From the NCBI GenBank assembly GCA_902765855.1, contig CACXBF010000011.1:1-59220 (forward strand): a stretch of DNA of 59,220 bases, written 5' to 3'. Position 1 is the first letter of the stretch, and every line of letters begins with the position of its first letter. The notes beneath the pieces were generated by a model. That model saw only the letters and a program-made list of their open reading frames with translations. It searched no databases and was not told the origin of the DNA. Below are positions 36,118-45,475 of this stretch, piece by piece. Position numbers and translations under genes: made by a program. Source of the stretch: an uncultured Ruminococcus sp. (GTDB lineage Bacteria; Bacillota; Clostridia; Oscillospirales; Acutalibacteraceae).

Positions 36118-37362
36118 ATGAGGCATTATTCAATAAATAAGATCTTTGAAATGAAGCATATATCAGATTTTTTGTATTCTGATGGTCAGTTCAGACCAGA
36201 ACGTATGATTACGGATTTAGGACTATATGAAGCAATAGTAATAGATGTCGCAAATATAAGTGTGACATATATAACTGGTGCTGATGTTCCTTTGAAAGGT
36301 AAAGCATCTAAAACTATTAAATCGGTGATGGTATCCGATGATGTAAAAACTTTACACAGGTTTTTGGAGTTGAAAAATAGTATTCCTCTACCTTGTCCTG
36401 AATGTAGAAAAGAATATGCTTATATCCCCAAAAAGTTTATCAGTTATGCAGATTTGATAAGTGCGATGAATCCCAATAAAAACGATATTGTTTATTTGAT
36501 GGAAGAAGGAGTAAAAATCAAAAGACCTAAAGTAGATTACGGTCCATTATATGCTTCATATATATTCCAGTTAGATACTATGGAGTATTTACAGGGTGAT
36601 CCTGATACAATGAATTATGATTATTGTAAGAAATCTTGTGTTGAAGGAATAATATCAAATGCCAGAAGAATACATCGGGATTTTAGTTGTTCATTAAATC
36701 CGGATCATGAAATTTTTATTGAATGTATTATTCATCGTGCAATTGATGTATGTAAAATACAGCCTGAAGTAAAAAGTATTCTTGAACAGCAGAAAATAAA
36801 TCCATCTGTAGATATTCCGGAAAAGTTCCGGGAACAAATTGATAAATATGAACAGATAAAAGATTTGCTGATTCTTGAAAAAGTTGGTCAAGAACCATCA
36901 ATGGCAGATCTTCAGATGTTTGATATAGATAAATACAAGAATATTTTACCCAGAGAGAGTTTCAGAGATTTTAGTATGGCACTTGGTTTATATGCTTCTG
37001 GAGTAGGTTGTGGTTCATTATTATATCTCAGGAGGATACTTGAAAGAATAGTTCGGGATTATCAGGAAGAGTGTAAGAATTACCCGAATTGGAATGACTT
37101 GGATTATAAAAATCTCAGATTTGAAGAGAAAATGAAATACTTGGAACAATTTGGAAAAAAGATCATTCCGGATGATCTTTCAGATATAAGGACTATAATT
37201 TATGGAAAACTAAGTCAAGGAGTACATGAATTGTCTGAACAGGATTCCTTAGAACTATTTCCGTATTTAAAGATTGTAATAGAAATGATTCTTGATAAAA
37301 AAATTGCTGAAAGAGAACGTAACGAAAAACTTAAGTCAATAAAGAAGGTTTTAATGAAATGA
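36118..37362 (+). CDS. Uncharacterised 414-aa protein in the defence island
   Basis: I do not recognise a named family. A single CPECRKEY pair occurs near residue 97, and a CKKSC plus HRDFSCSLNPDHEIFIECIIH stretch lies near 170-200, hinting at metal binding. The last third is helical (GSLLYLRRILERIVRDYQEE, then YGKLSQGVHELSEQDSLELF), reminiscent of DUF4145/HEPN-like helical domains in defence genes. An AGGAGG site precedes the ATG. It stands between the Vsr gene and the Septu-like pair, separated by the MITE-like unit, and appears monocistronic. Position favours a defence role, without proof. Confidence 0.6.
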   Translation: MRHYSINKIFEMKHISDFLYSDGQFRPERMITDLGLYEAIVIDVANISVTYITGADVPLKGKASKTIKSVMVSDDVKTLHRFLELKNSIPLPCPECRKEYAYIPKKFISYADLISAMNPNKNDIVYLMEEGVKIKRPKVDYGPLYASYIFQLDTMEYLQGDPDTMNYDYCKKSCVEGIISNARRIHRDFSCSLNPDHEIFIECIIHRAIDVCKIQPEVKSILEQQKINPSVDIPEKFREQIDKYEQIKDLLILEKVGQEPSMADLQMFDIDKYKNILPRESFRDFSMALGLYASGVGCGSLLYLRRILERIVRDYQEECKNYPNWNDLDYKNLRFEEKMKYLEQFGKKIIPDDLSDIRTIIYGKLSQGVHELSEQDSLELFPYLKIVIEMILDKKIAERERNEKLKSIKKVLMK

Positions 37363-37447
37363 GTAGTAAAAGTTACATTAAAAAACTCAGAATTACTTGA
37401 TATAGTTTGAATACTATAAAGATTTACATATGTTTTCGGAGATATTT

Positions 37448-37888
37448 ATGCTGACAATATATAAAAACAAGAATGATATTCCATCAGATAAGGAGTATGT
37501 TGAGCTGAATGATTTATTTTTCAATATGAACACTTCATCCTTGTTGGATGACAGGGCGAAGGATATCATAAGGAATATTGATGCTTCGGAACTGATCAGC
37601 AGATACAAAATACTATCACGCTTTAACGGTGATGTTCTGAATACCGATAAACTGTCAACGAGCTGTAAAACAGTTCTGAATGTAATGTATTGTCCGGATA
37701 AGGTTTTCTGTCTGAAAGGGTGTGGTGAAGAGGCAGTGGAAATACTATTTGCTCTTGAAAAAGGTGCAGTTTACAGCGACTATGCTATGATACCGTTTGA
37801 CTTTGACAAGGTTGAAGTATGTTCGGACGGAAAAATTGAAGTAATAGACGATTATGAAGAACTAAAAGCTTGGTGGCAAGAATCGTAA
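37448..37888 (+). CDS. DUF4869-like protein
   Basis: This 146-aa protein (ATG at 37448 behind CGGAGA) reads MLTIYKNKNDIPSD, then DRAKDIIRNIDASELI, and later LSTSCKTVLNVMYCPDKVF with CGEEAVEILFALE. The order resembles the small DUF4869 family of gut Firmicutes, whose function is unknown. That match is from memory and moderate. Its end runs into a short overlapping open frame (37870-38106) that I do not support as a gene. Confidence 0.6.
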   Translation: MLTIYKNKNDIPSDKEYVELNDLFFNMNTSSLLDDRAKDIIRNIDASELISRYKILSRFNGDVLNTDKLSTSCKTVLNVMYCPDKVFCLKGCGEEAVEILFALEKGAVYSDYAMIPFDFDKVEVCSDGKIEVIDDYEELKAWWQES

Positions 37889-38138
37889 TTGTTTTACAAT
37901 ATGTGGGACTTGAAGCCTCAGATAAACACCGCTCAGAATGCCCTGTATTCGTTTTCTTTGCTGAAAAGGGGAACTATACTCGTAACAGTAAAATAACGCT
38001 TACAGGGCTTATACGGCTTATTAAACCGTATAATATATTATTTGCTGATATTGATTATAAAAATTGCTGTTTCACTATATACTTTTCAGATAAAAATGTG
38101 GTATAATTACTGTAACTAATCATTCAGAGGTAAATGTT

Positions 38139-39431
38139 ATGATGATTGAAAAAATGAGCATAAAGAATTTCAGAAAATTCGATGAACTGAATATAGAGCT
38201 TGCTCCGCAGATGAATGTTATTGCAGGTAATAATGCCGCAGGTAAATCAACGATCCTGGAAGCATTGGCTGTTGGTGTGGGAAGTTTCTTTCTTGGTATT
38301 GAGGCTGTTCCGTCTCCGGGTATCAAGAAAACTGATGTAAGATTTATTTCAAGAAACACCGGCAGCGTAACGGACAGACAGCCACAATTTCCGGTAACAA
38401 TTCAGTGTGAGGGAGAAGTAAATGGAAAGCCTATTTCCTGGCTTCGCAGTTTGAATACAGATTCAAAATATACAACCTATGGTGATGCAGGACAGATAAA
38501 AAACATTGCTTCTGATATACAAAAAGAAATCAGGAACGGCAATGAGGATGTCATTCTTCCGTTAATATCTTACTATGGAACAGGCAGACTCTGGGCACAG
38601 AAAAAAGATAAACAGGCAGATATTGCATCAGAAATCAGCAACCGTTTTGGCGGATATGTGGATTGTTTGTCTGCATTGTCAAATGAAAAGCTGATGATAA
38701 AGTGGTTTAAGAAAATGACATTGATTCAGGTTCAGGAGGAAACCGAAATACCTGAGCTGACCGCAGTAAGAACAGCGATTGCAGAGTGCTATAAAAGCGG
38801 AGATCTGATTTCTTCAGATGTTGATGTCAGGTATAGCCTGAAAAGCGATGAATTGGAAATTGTCTATATAGATAAAGACGGCAGTAAGCAAAAACAGCCC
38901 TTCCATGAACTGAGTGACGGTTACAAGAATACATTAAGTCTTGTGGGAGATATAGCCTATCGTATGGCTGTGCTTAATCCTCAGCTTCTTGGCGAGGTAA
39001 CGAAGAAGACATCGGGAATTGTGCTTATTGATGAAGTGGATCAGCATCTTCATCCGCTATGGCAGAAAAACATTCTCAGGTGTTTGATGCGGATTTTCCC
39101 GAAAGTGCAGTTTGTTGTTACAACACATTCACCGAGTATCATTTCATCGGCGATTAATAGCAATCTGATTCTGCTTGATAATGATGGCTGTCATTATTAC
39201 GGCAGTGATGCCTATGGCAAGGATGTCAATTCTGTGCTTTATGAGATAATGGGTGCAGGTTACAGACCTGACGAAATTGAAAGCAAACTGAGAGAATTCA
39301 ATGATTGTCTTGATAGGCGTGATTTTGAAAAGGCAAAGAATATTCTTGATGAATTGACGGATTTGCTTGGCGAAAAGAATACGGATGTTGTTAATGCAAA
39401 AATAGCCTATGATTTTGAAACCTTTGTGTAA
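38139..39431 (+). CDS. ptuA: Septu-like ATPase (PtuA type)
   Basis: This 430-aa AAA_21/ABC-type ATPase has FRKFDELNIELAPQMNVIAG, Walker A GNNAAGKSTILEAL (about residues 30-43), a signature-like ELSDGYKNTLSLVGDIAYRM (about 259), Walker B VLIDEVDQHLHP (about 295) and the H-loop VVTTHSPSI (about 327). With the HNH gene behind it, it matches the Septu defence pair, in which an SMC-like ATPase controls a nuclease. An OLD-like or RecF-like ATPase is the nearest alternative. AGAGG precedes the ATG by 8 bases. Confidence 0.8.
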   Translation: MMIEKMSIKNFRKFDELNIELAPQMNVIAGNNAAGKSTILEALAVGVGSFFLGIEAVPSPGIKKTDVRFISRNTGSVTDRQPQFPVTIQCEGEVNGKPISWLRSLNTDSKYTTYGDAGQIKNIASDIQKEIRNGNEDVILPLISYYGTGRLWAQKKDKQADIASEISNRFGGYVDCLSALSNEKLMIKWFKKMTLIQVQEETEIPELTAVRTAIAECYKSGDLISSDVDVRYSLKSDELEIVYIDKDGSKQKQPFHELSDGYKNTLSLVGDIAYRMAVLNPQLLGEVTKKTSGIVLIDEVDQHLHPLWQKNILRCLMRIFPKVQFVVTTHSPSIISSAINSNLILLDNDGCHYYGSDAYGKDVNSVLYEIMGAGYRPDEIESKLREFNDCLDRRDFEKAKNILDELTDLLGEKNTDVVNAKIAYDFETFV

Positions 39432-39492
39432 AATTTTATTTGGCATCATTGTCAAAAACTTTGTTAAAAGAAAGAAGCCTCACATTAAGGCT

Positions 39493-39507
39493 CCGGCGGC
39501 TCGCCGG
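39493..39507. repeat. G+C-rich palindrome between the Septu-like genes
   Basis: CCGGCG-gct-CGCCGG lies in the 98-base gap between ATPase and HNH genes. It has the same 3-base-centre design as the palindromes before purA, and may be another copy of that repeat class. Confidence 0.5.
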
Positions 39508-39529
39508 TTGAAACATTCAGTGGTGACTT

Positions 39530-40168
39530 ATGATAAGAATAGTAAAAAAGCAAAGAGTACCGACTATTTTCGGGCAGATAAAAAGCAGACGTGAAAATTA
39601 TGACGATCTTGTTTCAGAAGAAAAAGATGCAATGAAACAAGTTTTGTTGGAGGAACAAGGATATAAGTGTGCTTACTGTATGTCAAACATCAGCATGAGC
39701 AATTCTACGATTGAACACTATATCCCACGAAAAGGAACAAACGGGGATATGTCCTTGTCTCTTGACTATCGTAATCTGTTTGCTGTATGTGATACAACGA
39801 GAGGTTGTCCGGAAGAAGAACAGACCTGTGATGTAAAGAAAGGGGATAAGCTGCTGCATATTGATCCTCGTTTACAGGAACATATTGATACGATTTACTA
39901 TGACAGGTCAGGATATATCAGATCTTCTTTCTCTTCCGGTACTGATAATTTTGATGATGATCTGAATCAGATACTGAATCTTAACTCCCATCAGCTTCTG
40001 AATAACAGAGTAAGTGCATGGAAAACCCTTATGCAGAGAATGAATAAGAAAAAGGATAAGACATGGACAGCTGACTTTATACACAAGTATATAGAGAAGC
40101 TTTCAAGTGCTGATGACAGGACAGCTTACTCAGGATTTCTGGTTTATCTATTGAAGCAAAGAGTTTGA
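39530..40168 (+). CDS. ptuB: HNH endonuclease of the Septu-like pair (PtuB type)
   Basis: This 212-aa protein has the HNH zinc-finger nuclease core: YKCAYCMSNIS (about residues 45-55), STIEHYIPRKG (about 58-68), then DYRNLFAVCDTTRGCPEEE and TCDVKKGDKLLHIDP. The pattern is that of the PtuB / TIGR02646 nucleases found next to AAA_21 ATPases and also in some retrons. No reverse transcriptase or retron RNA is nearby, which favours Septu. No strong ribosome site is seen; 98 bases separate it from ptuA. Confidence 0.82.
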   Translation: MIRIVKKQRVPTIFGQIKSRRENYDDLVSEEKDAMKQVLLEEQGYKCAYCMSNISMSNSTIEHYIPRKGTNGDMSLSLDYRNLFAVCDTTRGCPEEEQTCDVKKGDKLLHIDPRLQEHIDTIYYDRSGYIRSSFSSGTDNFDDDLNQILNLNSHQLLNNRVSAWKTLMQRMNKKKDKTWTADFIHKYIEKLSSADDRTAYSGFLVYLLKQRV

Positions 40169-40221
40169 GTAACACAGGTGCATAATTATCACAACTACAA
40201 AAAATTAAAACCCTCCCATAT

Positions 40222-40342
40222 CTACATTTTGTCTACAAAAAGCCGCAAAACGACAAAAAATAAATAGAATATAAAGAAAAAACACGCTATATATTGTGCC
40301 TGAAAATCAATGCAGAAACTATATATAGAGCAAGTCATTGAG
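40222..40342 (+). repeat. Copy A of the 121-bp element-end repeat
   Basis: This stretch matches 54098-54218 with about 14 differences in 121 bases and no gaps, ending in both cases in GCAAGTCATTGAG. At 54216 the match runs into the guaA-type core GAGTGGGAGTAA; here only GAG remains, followed by unrelated sequence. It probably marks the right end of block A or an old junction between two elements. The gap 40169-40594 holds otherwise only the terminator at 40455. Confidence 0.75.
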
Positions 40343-40454
40343 GCTGTACGAAGGGGAGAGGCAGTTGTCCTCTGCAAGGGCTAGCGGCGGTCGGTGTTCA
40401 TTGTGAAAGCTCTGCAAAAAAAGCTGCTCTGCTAATATATAAGATAAAAAATTT

Positions 40455-40487
40455 CCGGCAACGTGTTTTTCACGCTGCCGGATAAGT
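40455..40487. terminator. Terminator of the pilus operon
   Basis: CCGGCAACGTG-ttttt-CACGCTGCCGG is a strong stem. The minus strand continues AAATTTTTTATC, so it ends the pilus transcript. The plus strand also has a T run a few bases on. Confidence 0.8.
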
Positions 40488-40594
40488 TTTTTATAATTCA
40501 AATTCTCTTTCTCTACGGAATCCTTAACGCTCGCTTATTGATATGTTTATTCTATAAGCATACTTTATTGTTGCCTTATGCTTTGCGAAAACGG

Positions 40595-41398
40595 TCAAAC
40601 CCGATACGCGGCGACTACAAAGCGTCCGTTTTCCGCATGGTAACTACAGGTCGAAAGCATAATGATCTGTGTTTTTTTTGCCGGGCAATCGCTTGTAAAC
40701 ATTACGGAAACGTCTTTTATATCATTAACGAGCGCCTTATACTCCTCATAGCTGAGTTTACCTGCTCTTTCATTGTATTTGAACTCGTTCTCGCTGCCGA
40801 TGGTGGTTCGGAAGGCGGCAAAAACACGATAAATACGGTTTTCGTTCACGGTGTCAAAATTGATATACTGGTGTTGCTCAGCCCAACCTTTATCTGCATA
40901 ACAGTCAAGAGTACCGAACATGGTGCCGATGTTCATATTATGAGCATAGATGACAAACGCGTCTGAATTTTCGTCCGCACCGGCACCGATGAACGGTGTC
41001 CCGGAAAAGGAATAGTTCTTATCAATATCACGGTGAAGATAATATTCCGGATCGTCGTTCGAGGATTTTACAACAGGATAATCTATGACCGTATCTTTGA
41101 TTTTCAGCCAGCCCCTGAAATCCGGGTTTATTCTCGTTATTTCGGAAAACGCCGAGATTTTTTTCTCCTCAACGAAGCTTGATCTGCTTTCTGCTTTAGA
41201 CGGCTGCGGTGAGTCGCTTGCTTCATCACTGTCTTCAGCGTACTGCGAGACGATTTGCCGCAGCTCGTCAAAGCGATGTTGTTCCTGCTTTTGAGGAATG
41301 TAGATGATAAGCCCTTGATAAAGAGAATACAACAGCACAGCAACGCATATCACGGCAAGTAAAATCATTATGATGTTCTTTGCTTTGATTTTGTTCAT
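40595..41398 (-). CDS. Class B sortase, distal gene of the pilus locus
   Basis: This 267-aa membrane-anchored sortase has an N-terminal hydrophobic segment (IIMILLAVICVAVLLYSLYQ), the His-containing VIYAHNMNIGTMFG, the Cys-containing IIMLSTCSY (Cys near residue 251) and a C-terminal FVVAAYRV whose Arg completes the triad. WLKIKDTVIDYPVV is a class B feature. Class B sortases polymerise pilins in FCT-type pili or anchor proteins to the wall. It follows the adhesin gene by 19 bases. With two sortases in the locus, one may polymerise and one may anchor; which is which is not visible. Confidence 0.9.
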   Translation of the reverse strand: MNKIKAKNIIMILLAVICVAVLLYSLYQGLIIYIPQKQEQHRFDELRQIVSQYAEDSDEASDSPQPSKAESRSSFVEEKKISAFSEITRINPDFRGWLKIKDTVIDYPVVKSSNDDPEYYLHRDIDKNYSFSGTPFIGAGADENSDAFVIYAHNMNIGTMFGTLDCYADKGWAEQHQYINFDTVNENRIYRVFAAFRTTIGSENEFKYNERAGKLSYEEYKALVNDIKDVSVMFTSDCPAKKTQIIMLSTCSYHAENGRFVVAAYRV

Positions 41399-41417
41399 CA
41401 GTAAAGCCTCTTTGAGA

Positions 41418-44400
41418 TCATGCTTTAAGTCTGTATTTGTGAGTGCGAAGAATGAGGATCGACATCATAATAAGCAGGCAAATGGCCATAATAACGTATG
41501 CTGCAATGTTCATTGAATAGAACACACCTGTCGGAACGACAGCGTCACGATCATTTGTTACGGCGAGAGTTGCATTCTTACTGATCCAGAAGTTCTTGGT
41601 ATTACCTTCGGTCGCGGCAGCATCGTCAAGCTTCATGCTCACAGAATAATCCGAATCATTTTCTTGGATCGTAATATAGCTGTTTCTGGGAAGCATGATC
41701 TTTACAACATCGCCGTGCTTTAGGGTGAACGTTGAATTGTTGTGCAACGGCGTATCCTGTGCAACACTGTTTTTAGTCCAAGTGTATTGATCGTTTACAC
41801 TCGCGCCCTCAACAGTCAATGTAAACGTAAATTCTTTGGTTTTGTCACCCAAAGAGCCGGTAACGTTTTTGGTTATGGTCAGTTCCGCGGGAATGGAGTC
41901 GTGATCGCGCTGATTTTCCGCTTCGATTCTACGGCTTGAAGTTGAAATGTCAGCGGCAGACTGCATAAAGTCACTCGGAGCGTTTTGCGGAGCTGATTCG
42001 TACTTACTGAACCAAAAATAGAAGGGCGGGGGATTCTCCGGGAGGACATACCCGGGAGGCGCGGTGGTTTCCATGATACAATAGGCGGTGTCCGTTTGGT
42101 ATACTCTTGTACCGTTGCTGTATGTATCGGTCACTTTTATAATGAACTTTCCGTCGGAGTCTGTTGTGTAAGTTTTCGGGGTCGCTACCCACTTTTCTAA
42201 AACGGCGTCCCATGTATATACTGTGAACACAGCGTCGGGCAGCGGTCCTCCGTCTTCTTCGTCAATTTTTATGAGCCAGAATTCCTCAAATGTTGATCCA
42301 CCGAATGTTTCAAAATCCTCAGCCCCGATATGTGTTTTGTCATCTCCGGACTCGTCTCCGTGTCCTTCCAGCGTTACAGAGTTGTCAAGCGTAATTCCGC
42401 CAGCCATAGAACTGTTGACCTGATAACTGTAAGTCAGACGCAGGTGCGTGCTGTCGGGTATCTGCATTTCGATGAATGCCTGCTTTTTGTTCGGATCAGT
42501 GGGATCGGTTTCGGTATGCGCCGTCCATTGTATATTATGCAGCGTGGACCAGACGTCGTTTTCCTCTTTTTCGAGTTGAACGGAATTCAGGCTGAGGATA
42601 GCCTCTCCGGTACCCGTTCCCTGCCTTGCTGTATAGGTGAGCACATCCGTAAGCGACAGCCATTCGGGATCGTCCGTTCCGCCGCTGCCTGTGAGAAGGT
42701 TTTCGGCAGACGGATTGATATCCACCGTATAGTTGAGCATATGCAGGTTACTGTCCCAGCTGCTGCTTTTGTCAACGATCTTTTTCTTTTTTGTCGCATC
42801 GATATTGATCTGATTGTCCGCCTCGCCGTAATCATCGCCGTTTGTCTTAACGCTTACCGTGTTGTTGAGTGCAAGTTGAACGGTGCCGTTATCAGGCCAC
42901 GCATCTTCGGCGAGCTGACAGTAATAGATCACATAGAAAGTATTGCTGAACAAATCGGAGCTCGAGGAGTTTGCCGTCAGTGTAATGTCAACCACTTGAC
43001 TGCCTTCGGCGGAGGTTGAGAGATGTCCGGACGCCACTGTCTTGCTGAGCCAGAGATTGCCGATCTCTCCGGAGATCACACCGTTATCGTCGATCGACAA
43101 CAGGTTATCCGGGTAGTCATTCATCCCGTAATTATACGCTGTCAAAGGAGTCGGCATCACTTTGACTCCGATCAGTTCAACACCTTCCGGAAGCGTGTCG
43201 ATCACGCGATACTGCTGCAGATCCGAAGTCGGTGTGATCTGTGCGATCCAGACGAAAGACTTGTCTTCGTCTTCATAATCAAATGAAAGCGAATTGGGCT
43301 CCTCTGAAAACTCCGTTGTCCACTCGTTGATCTTTTGTACATTCAGCTTTTTAACGTTCGGGCTGATAATGTTGATGACCGGCAGCGTCTTTTGTCCGTC
43401 TGAAAAGGTATTGACGAACGACTCCGAAACTTTGCCGCTCATATCCCCGGTGGTCTGATACTGCCATGTGATATCTTCAACCTTTCCGTCATCAAAAAGA
43501 TATCCGCTGCCCGCTGTGCCGACGGTGAATGTATATCCTGTGATCTTATCTGCGGTATATACAGGCGCGGCAGACACACTTGTGTCCCCCCATGCTGTCT
43601 GAAGCGCGGAAAAAAGCGCGTTATACTGAGCCGGAGTCATATAATGCCCGTCGGGGCTCAGCGTGTCAGAGAAAGATGTGCCGGACTTAATGCCGCCCAC
43701 GGGGATCTGAACGCTTATCGTCCAGTTCATTCCGTGCAGATCGTTTCCGAGGCTCTGTTCTCCGTCTGCCGTTTTTTCAATATCACCGCCCGTAACAACA
43801 ACGTCGTAAGATACGGTATCACCGTCGAATTCCGCGGCATTATGCACGACTGCGGTCTCGCCGTATGCGACGTCGGGAAGGGTATAATAGGTAATGTGGT
43901 AGGTATTGTTGTTTGGTGCGCTTCCGTCCGCCGGAAGAAAGCGAACGCCGATGATCTCGTTATCGTTATTGTAAACAAACTCGTAATCTACGCCGGGCGT
44001 CGCGTCAGTATATTCTCTCTGAACGAAGATGCCGTTGGTTCCGAGGATCGTTTCATTCTGCGCATCCGCAAAGCTGTCGTCATAAATGACTTTTCCGGCA
44101 ATATCGCTTTTGCTGTCGTTGACGGAAATATACCACTGAACATATTCGTCGAAAGGAATACCGTCTTTTCCGACCTTTTGGGGCTGCTTATTATAAATGA
44201 AATAATCCGCGTGATCCGTTGTTGTTTCATTGTTGTCGGTCGAGGTGGCTTCAAGCGTGTTGTATGCCGAAACAGCCGCGTTCTGATCCGGCAAATCGGT
44301 CACCCCGTATTCATATACAAGGGTATAATACTCGTTTTTCTGGAGCTGGGGCAGATTGAGCGATATCTCGTATACGAACTGCGAAAAAGCGTCAATATGT

Positions 44401-45410
44401 CCCTGTGTGGGGATGGAGTAGGTCTCGATGGTTCCGTCCGCATTGTGTTTTACGACCGAGATCTCTGTCGGCGGGCTTACTGTTCCGCCGCCCGAATACG
44501 TAAAGGTATCCGTAACGTTGATGTCAGACGGCGTACCGTGTACGGAACTGACCGTGACCTCATAGCGAAGCTTGCCGGCAGCAGTGTAAGAACCTGTCTT
44601 CTGCGTCGTGATATCATAATCCTCATGAATATCTTCCGGCGGGATATGCAGCGTCTGGGTGTCGGTAAAGGCAACATCCAGTCCATCGTGGGTGGCGTCG
44701 CCGCTCGATCTGATCCAACACCTGCAGCTCAGAATGTTGTTGATATATTCGTTTCCGCCTTCAACAGCGTCGTGAACAAAATCATCATCGTAAACGATTT
44801 CTATTCTGTAATGACCGTCGCCGGTGGGTATGAAATCGTATGTGAACGCCAATACAAGATCCGGGTACCTTTCCAGCAGGTACGCATAGTACGGGCCGCC
44901 GCTGATAAGACCCTCATTGAGGACCACTTCTTCCGGGAGATCATACACGAACTTATGTCCGGCACTTGTTACTGCTTCAATGCACTCTGTATCGATTTCG
45001 AAATGGAGCTCAACTGTTGCCTGATAAAGATTATCTTCGATCTTTGTTGTTCCTTCTGCGGCAATACTTGTTATGTAGCTGTCGAGCAGCACATCGCCGG
45101 TCGGCGCCGATCTCAACGGACCGGACTGCGCTTTGCGCCCCTGCTTTTTGGTTTCTTTCTGACCAGACTGCGCTTTGCGCTCCTGCTTTTTGGTTTCTTT
45201 CGATTTGCCGGCAAGCCATGAGCATGAGGAAGCCGACGTATTGTTCGGATAGTTAATATTATTTTCTTCCTCGGCGTTAACGGCGGGGGCAAGGTACCCG
45301 CAAAGGCTTCCCGTCATAAGGATAACGGCAAGGACGAATGTTACCGCTTTGTTGATATTACGCTTTGCGGTGCGTAAAACAGCCTTGAAAAAGGAGGATA
45401 AGCACAACAA
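41418..45410 (-). CDS. Large pilus-tip adhesin with Cna/SpaA-type domains and VPTG sorting signal
   Basis: This roughly 1330-aa secreted protein has an N-terminal signal sequence (KAVTFVLAVILMTGSLCGYL ... AEEE). It is followed by a Lys/Gln-rich tandem repeat, a long series of collagen-binding-like isopeptide domains (GTSFSDTLSPDG, VVDITLTANSS-type strands), and a SpaA-like Cna_B domain ending in the E-box YCIMETTAPPGYVL. A beta domain with FTFTLTVEGA comes next, and the C-terminus is VVPTGVFYSMN, a membrane helix and a basic tail. The layout and VPTG signal recall Cpa of streptococcal FCT pili. The start is uncertain: AAAGGAGG lies about 50 bases upstream of the TTG used here, followed by ACG rather than ATG. 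Confidence 0.85.
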   Translation of the reverse strand: MLCLSSFFKAVLRTAKRNINKAVTFVLAVILMTGSLCGYLAPAVNAEEENNINYPNNTSASSCSWLAGKSKETKKQERKAQSGQKETKKQGRKAQSGPLRSAPTGDVLLDSYITSIAAEGTTKIEDNLYQATVELHFEIDTECIEAVTSAGHKFVYDLPEEVVLNEGLISGGPYYAYLLERYPDLVLAFTYDFIPTGDGHYRIEIVYDDDFVHDAVEGGNEYINNILSCRCWIRSSGDATHDGLDVAFTDTQTLHIPPEDIHEDYDITTQKTGSYTAAGKLRYEVTVSSVHGTPSDINVTDTFTYSGGGTVSPPTEISVVKHNADGTIETYSIPTQGHIDAFSQFVYEISLNLPQLQKNEYYTLVYEYGVTDLPDQNAAVSAYNTLEATSTDNNETTTDHADYFIYNKQPQKVGKDGIPFDEYVQWYISVNDSKSDIAGKVIYDDSFADAQNETILGTNGIFVQREYTDATPGVDYEFVYNNDNEIIGVRFLPADGSAPNNNTYHITYYTLPDVAYGETAVVHNAAEFDGDTVSYDVVVTGGDIEKTADGEQSLGNDLHGMNWTISVQIPVGGIKSGTSFSDTLSPDGHYMTPAQYNALFSALQTAWGDTSVSAAPVYTADKITGYTFTVGTAGSGYLFDDGKVEDITWQYQTTGDMSGKVSESFVNTFSDGQKTLPVINIISPNVKKLNVQKINEWTTEFSEEPNSLSFDYEDEDKSFVWIAQITPTSDLQQYRVIDTLPEGVELIGVKVMPTPLTAYNYGMNDYPDNLLSIDDNGVISGEIGNLWLSKTVASGHLSTSAEGSQVVDITLTANSSSSDLFSNTFYVIYYCQLAEDAWPDNGTVQLALNNTVSVKTNGDDYGEADNQINIDATKKKKIVDKSSSWDSNLHMLNYTVDINPSAENLLTGSGGTDDPEWLSLTDVLTYTARQGTGTGEAILSLNSVQLEKEENDVWSTLHNIQWTAHTETDPTDPNKKQAFIEMQIPDSTHLRLTYSYQVNSSMAGGITLDNSVTLEGHGDESGDDKTHIGAEDFETFGGSTFEEFWLIKIDEEDGGPLPDAVFTVYTWDAVLEKWVATPKTYTTDSDGKFIIKVTDTYSNGTRVYQTDTAYCIMETTAPPGYVLPENPPPFYFWFSKYESAPQNAPSDFMQSAADISTSSRRIEAENQRDHDSIPAELTITKNVTGSLGDKTKEFTFTLTVEGASVNDQYTWTKNSVAQDTPLHNNSTFTLKHGDVVKIMLPRNSYITIQENDSDYSVSMKLDDAAATEGNTKNFWISKNATLAVTNDRDAVVPTGVFYSMNIAAYVIMAICLLIMMSILILRTHKYRLKA
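45125..45208. repeat. Two tandem 42-bp repeats in the adhesin gene
   Basis: Two nearly identical 42-base units, each starting ACTGCGCTTTGCGC on the plus strand, encode 14-residue repeats of the type KETKKQERKAQSGQ directly behind the signal peptide. In-frame copy-number change would lengthen or shorten the basic segment. Confidence 0.8.
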
Positions 45411-45475
45411 TGCGGCAGATATTGTGTTTTGTGTATACGTAAGCGTAACCTCCTTTCTTTTGATTTGTTACGGAG

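Noticed and set aside
37870-38106. Possible 78-aa gene after the DUF4869-like gene
   Set aside because: It starts inside the preceding gene, has no ribosome site, and shows no recognisable family.
40169-40594. A gene in the gap before the pilus operon
   Set aside because: Only short frames without ribosome sites; the gap is explained by the 121-bp repeat and the pilus terminator.
45125-45208. CRISPR-like repeat
   Set aside because: Only two contiguous units without spacers, in frame within a gene, and no cas genes.
43644-45221. A 525-codon open frame on the plus strand
   Set aside because: It is antisense to the adhesin gene. The minus strand gives clear signal peptide, Cna-type domains and a sorting signal; the plus frame has no recognisable domain.
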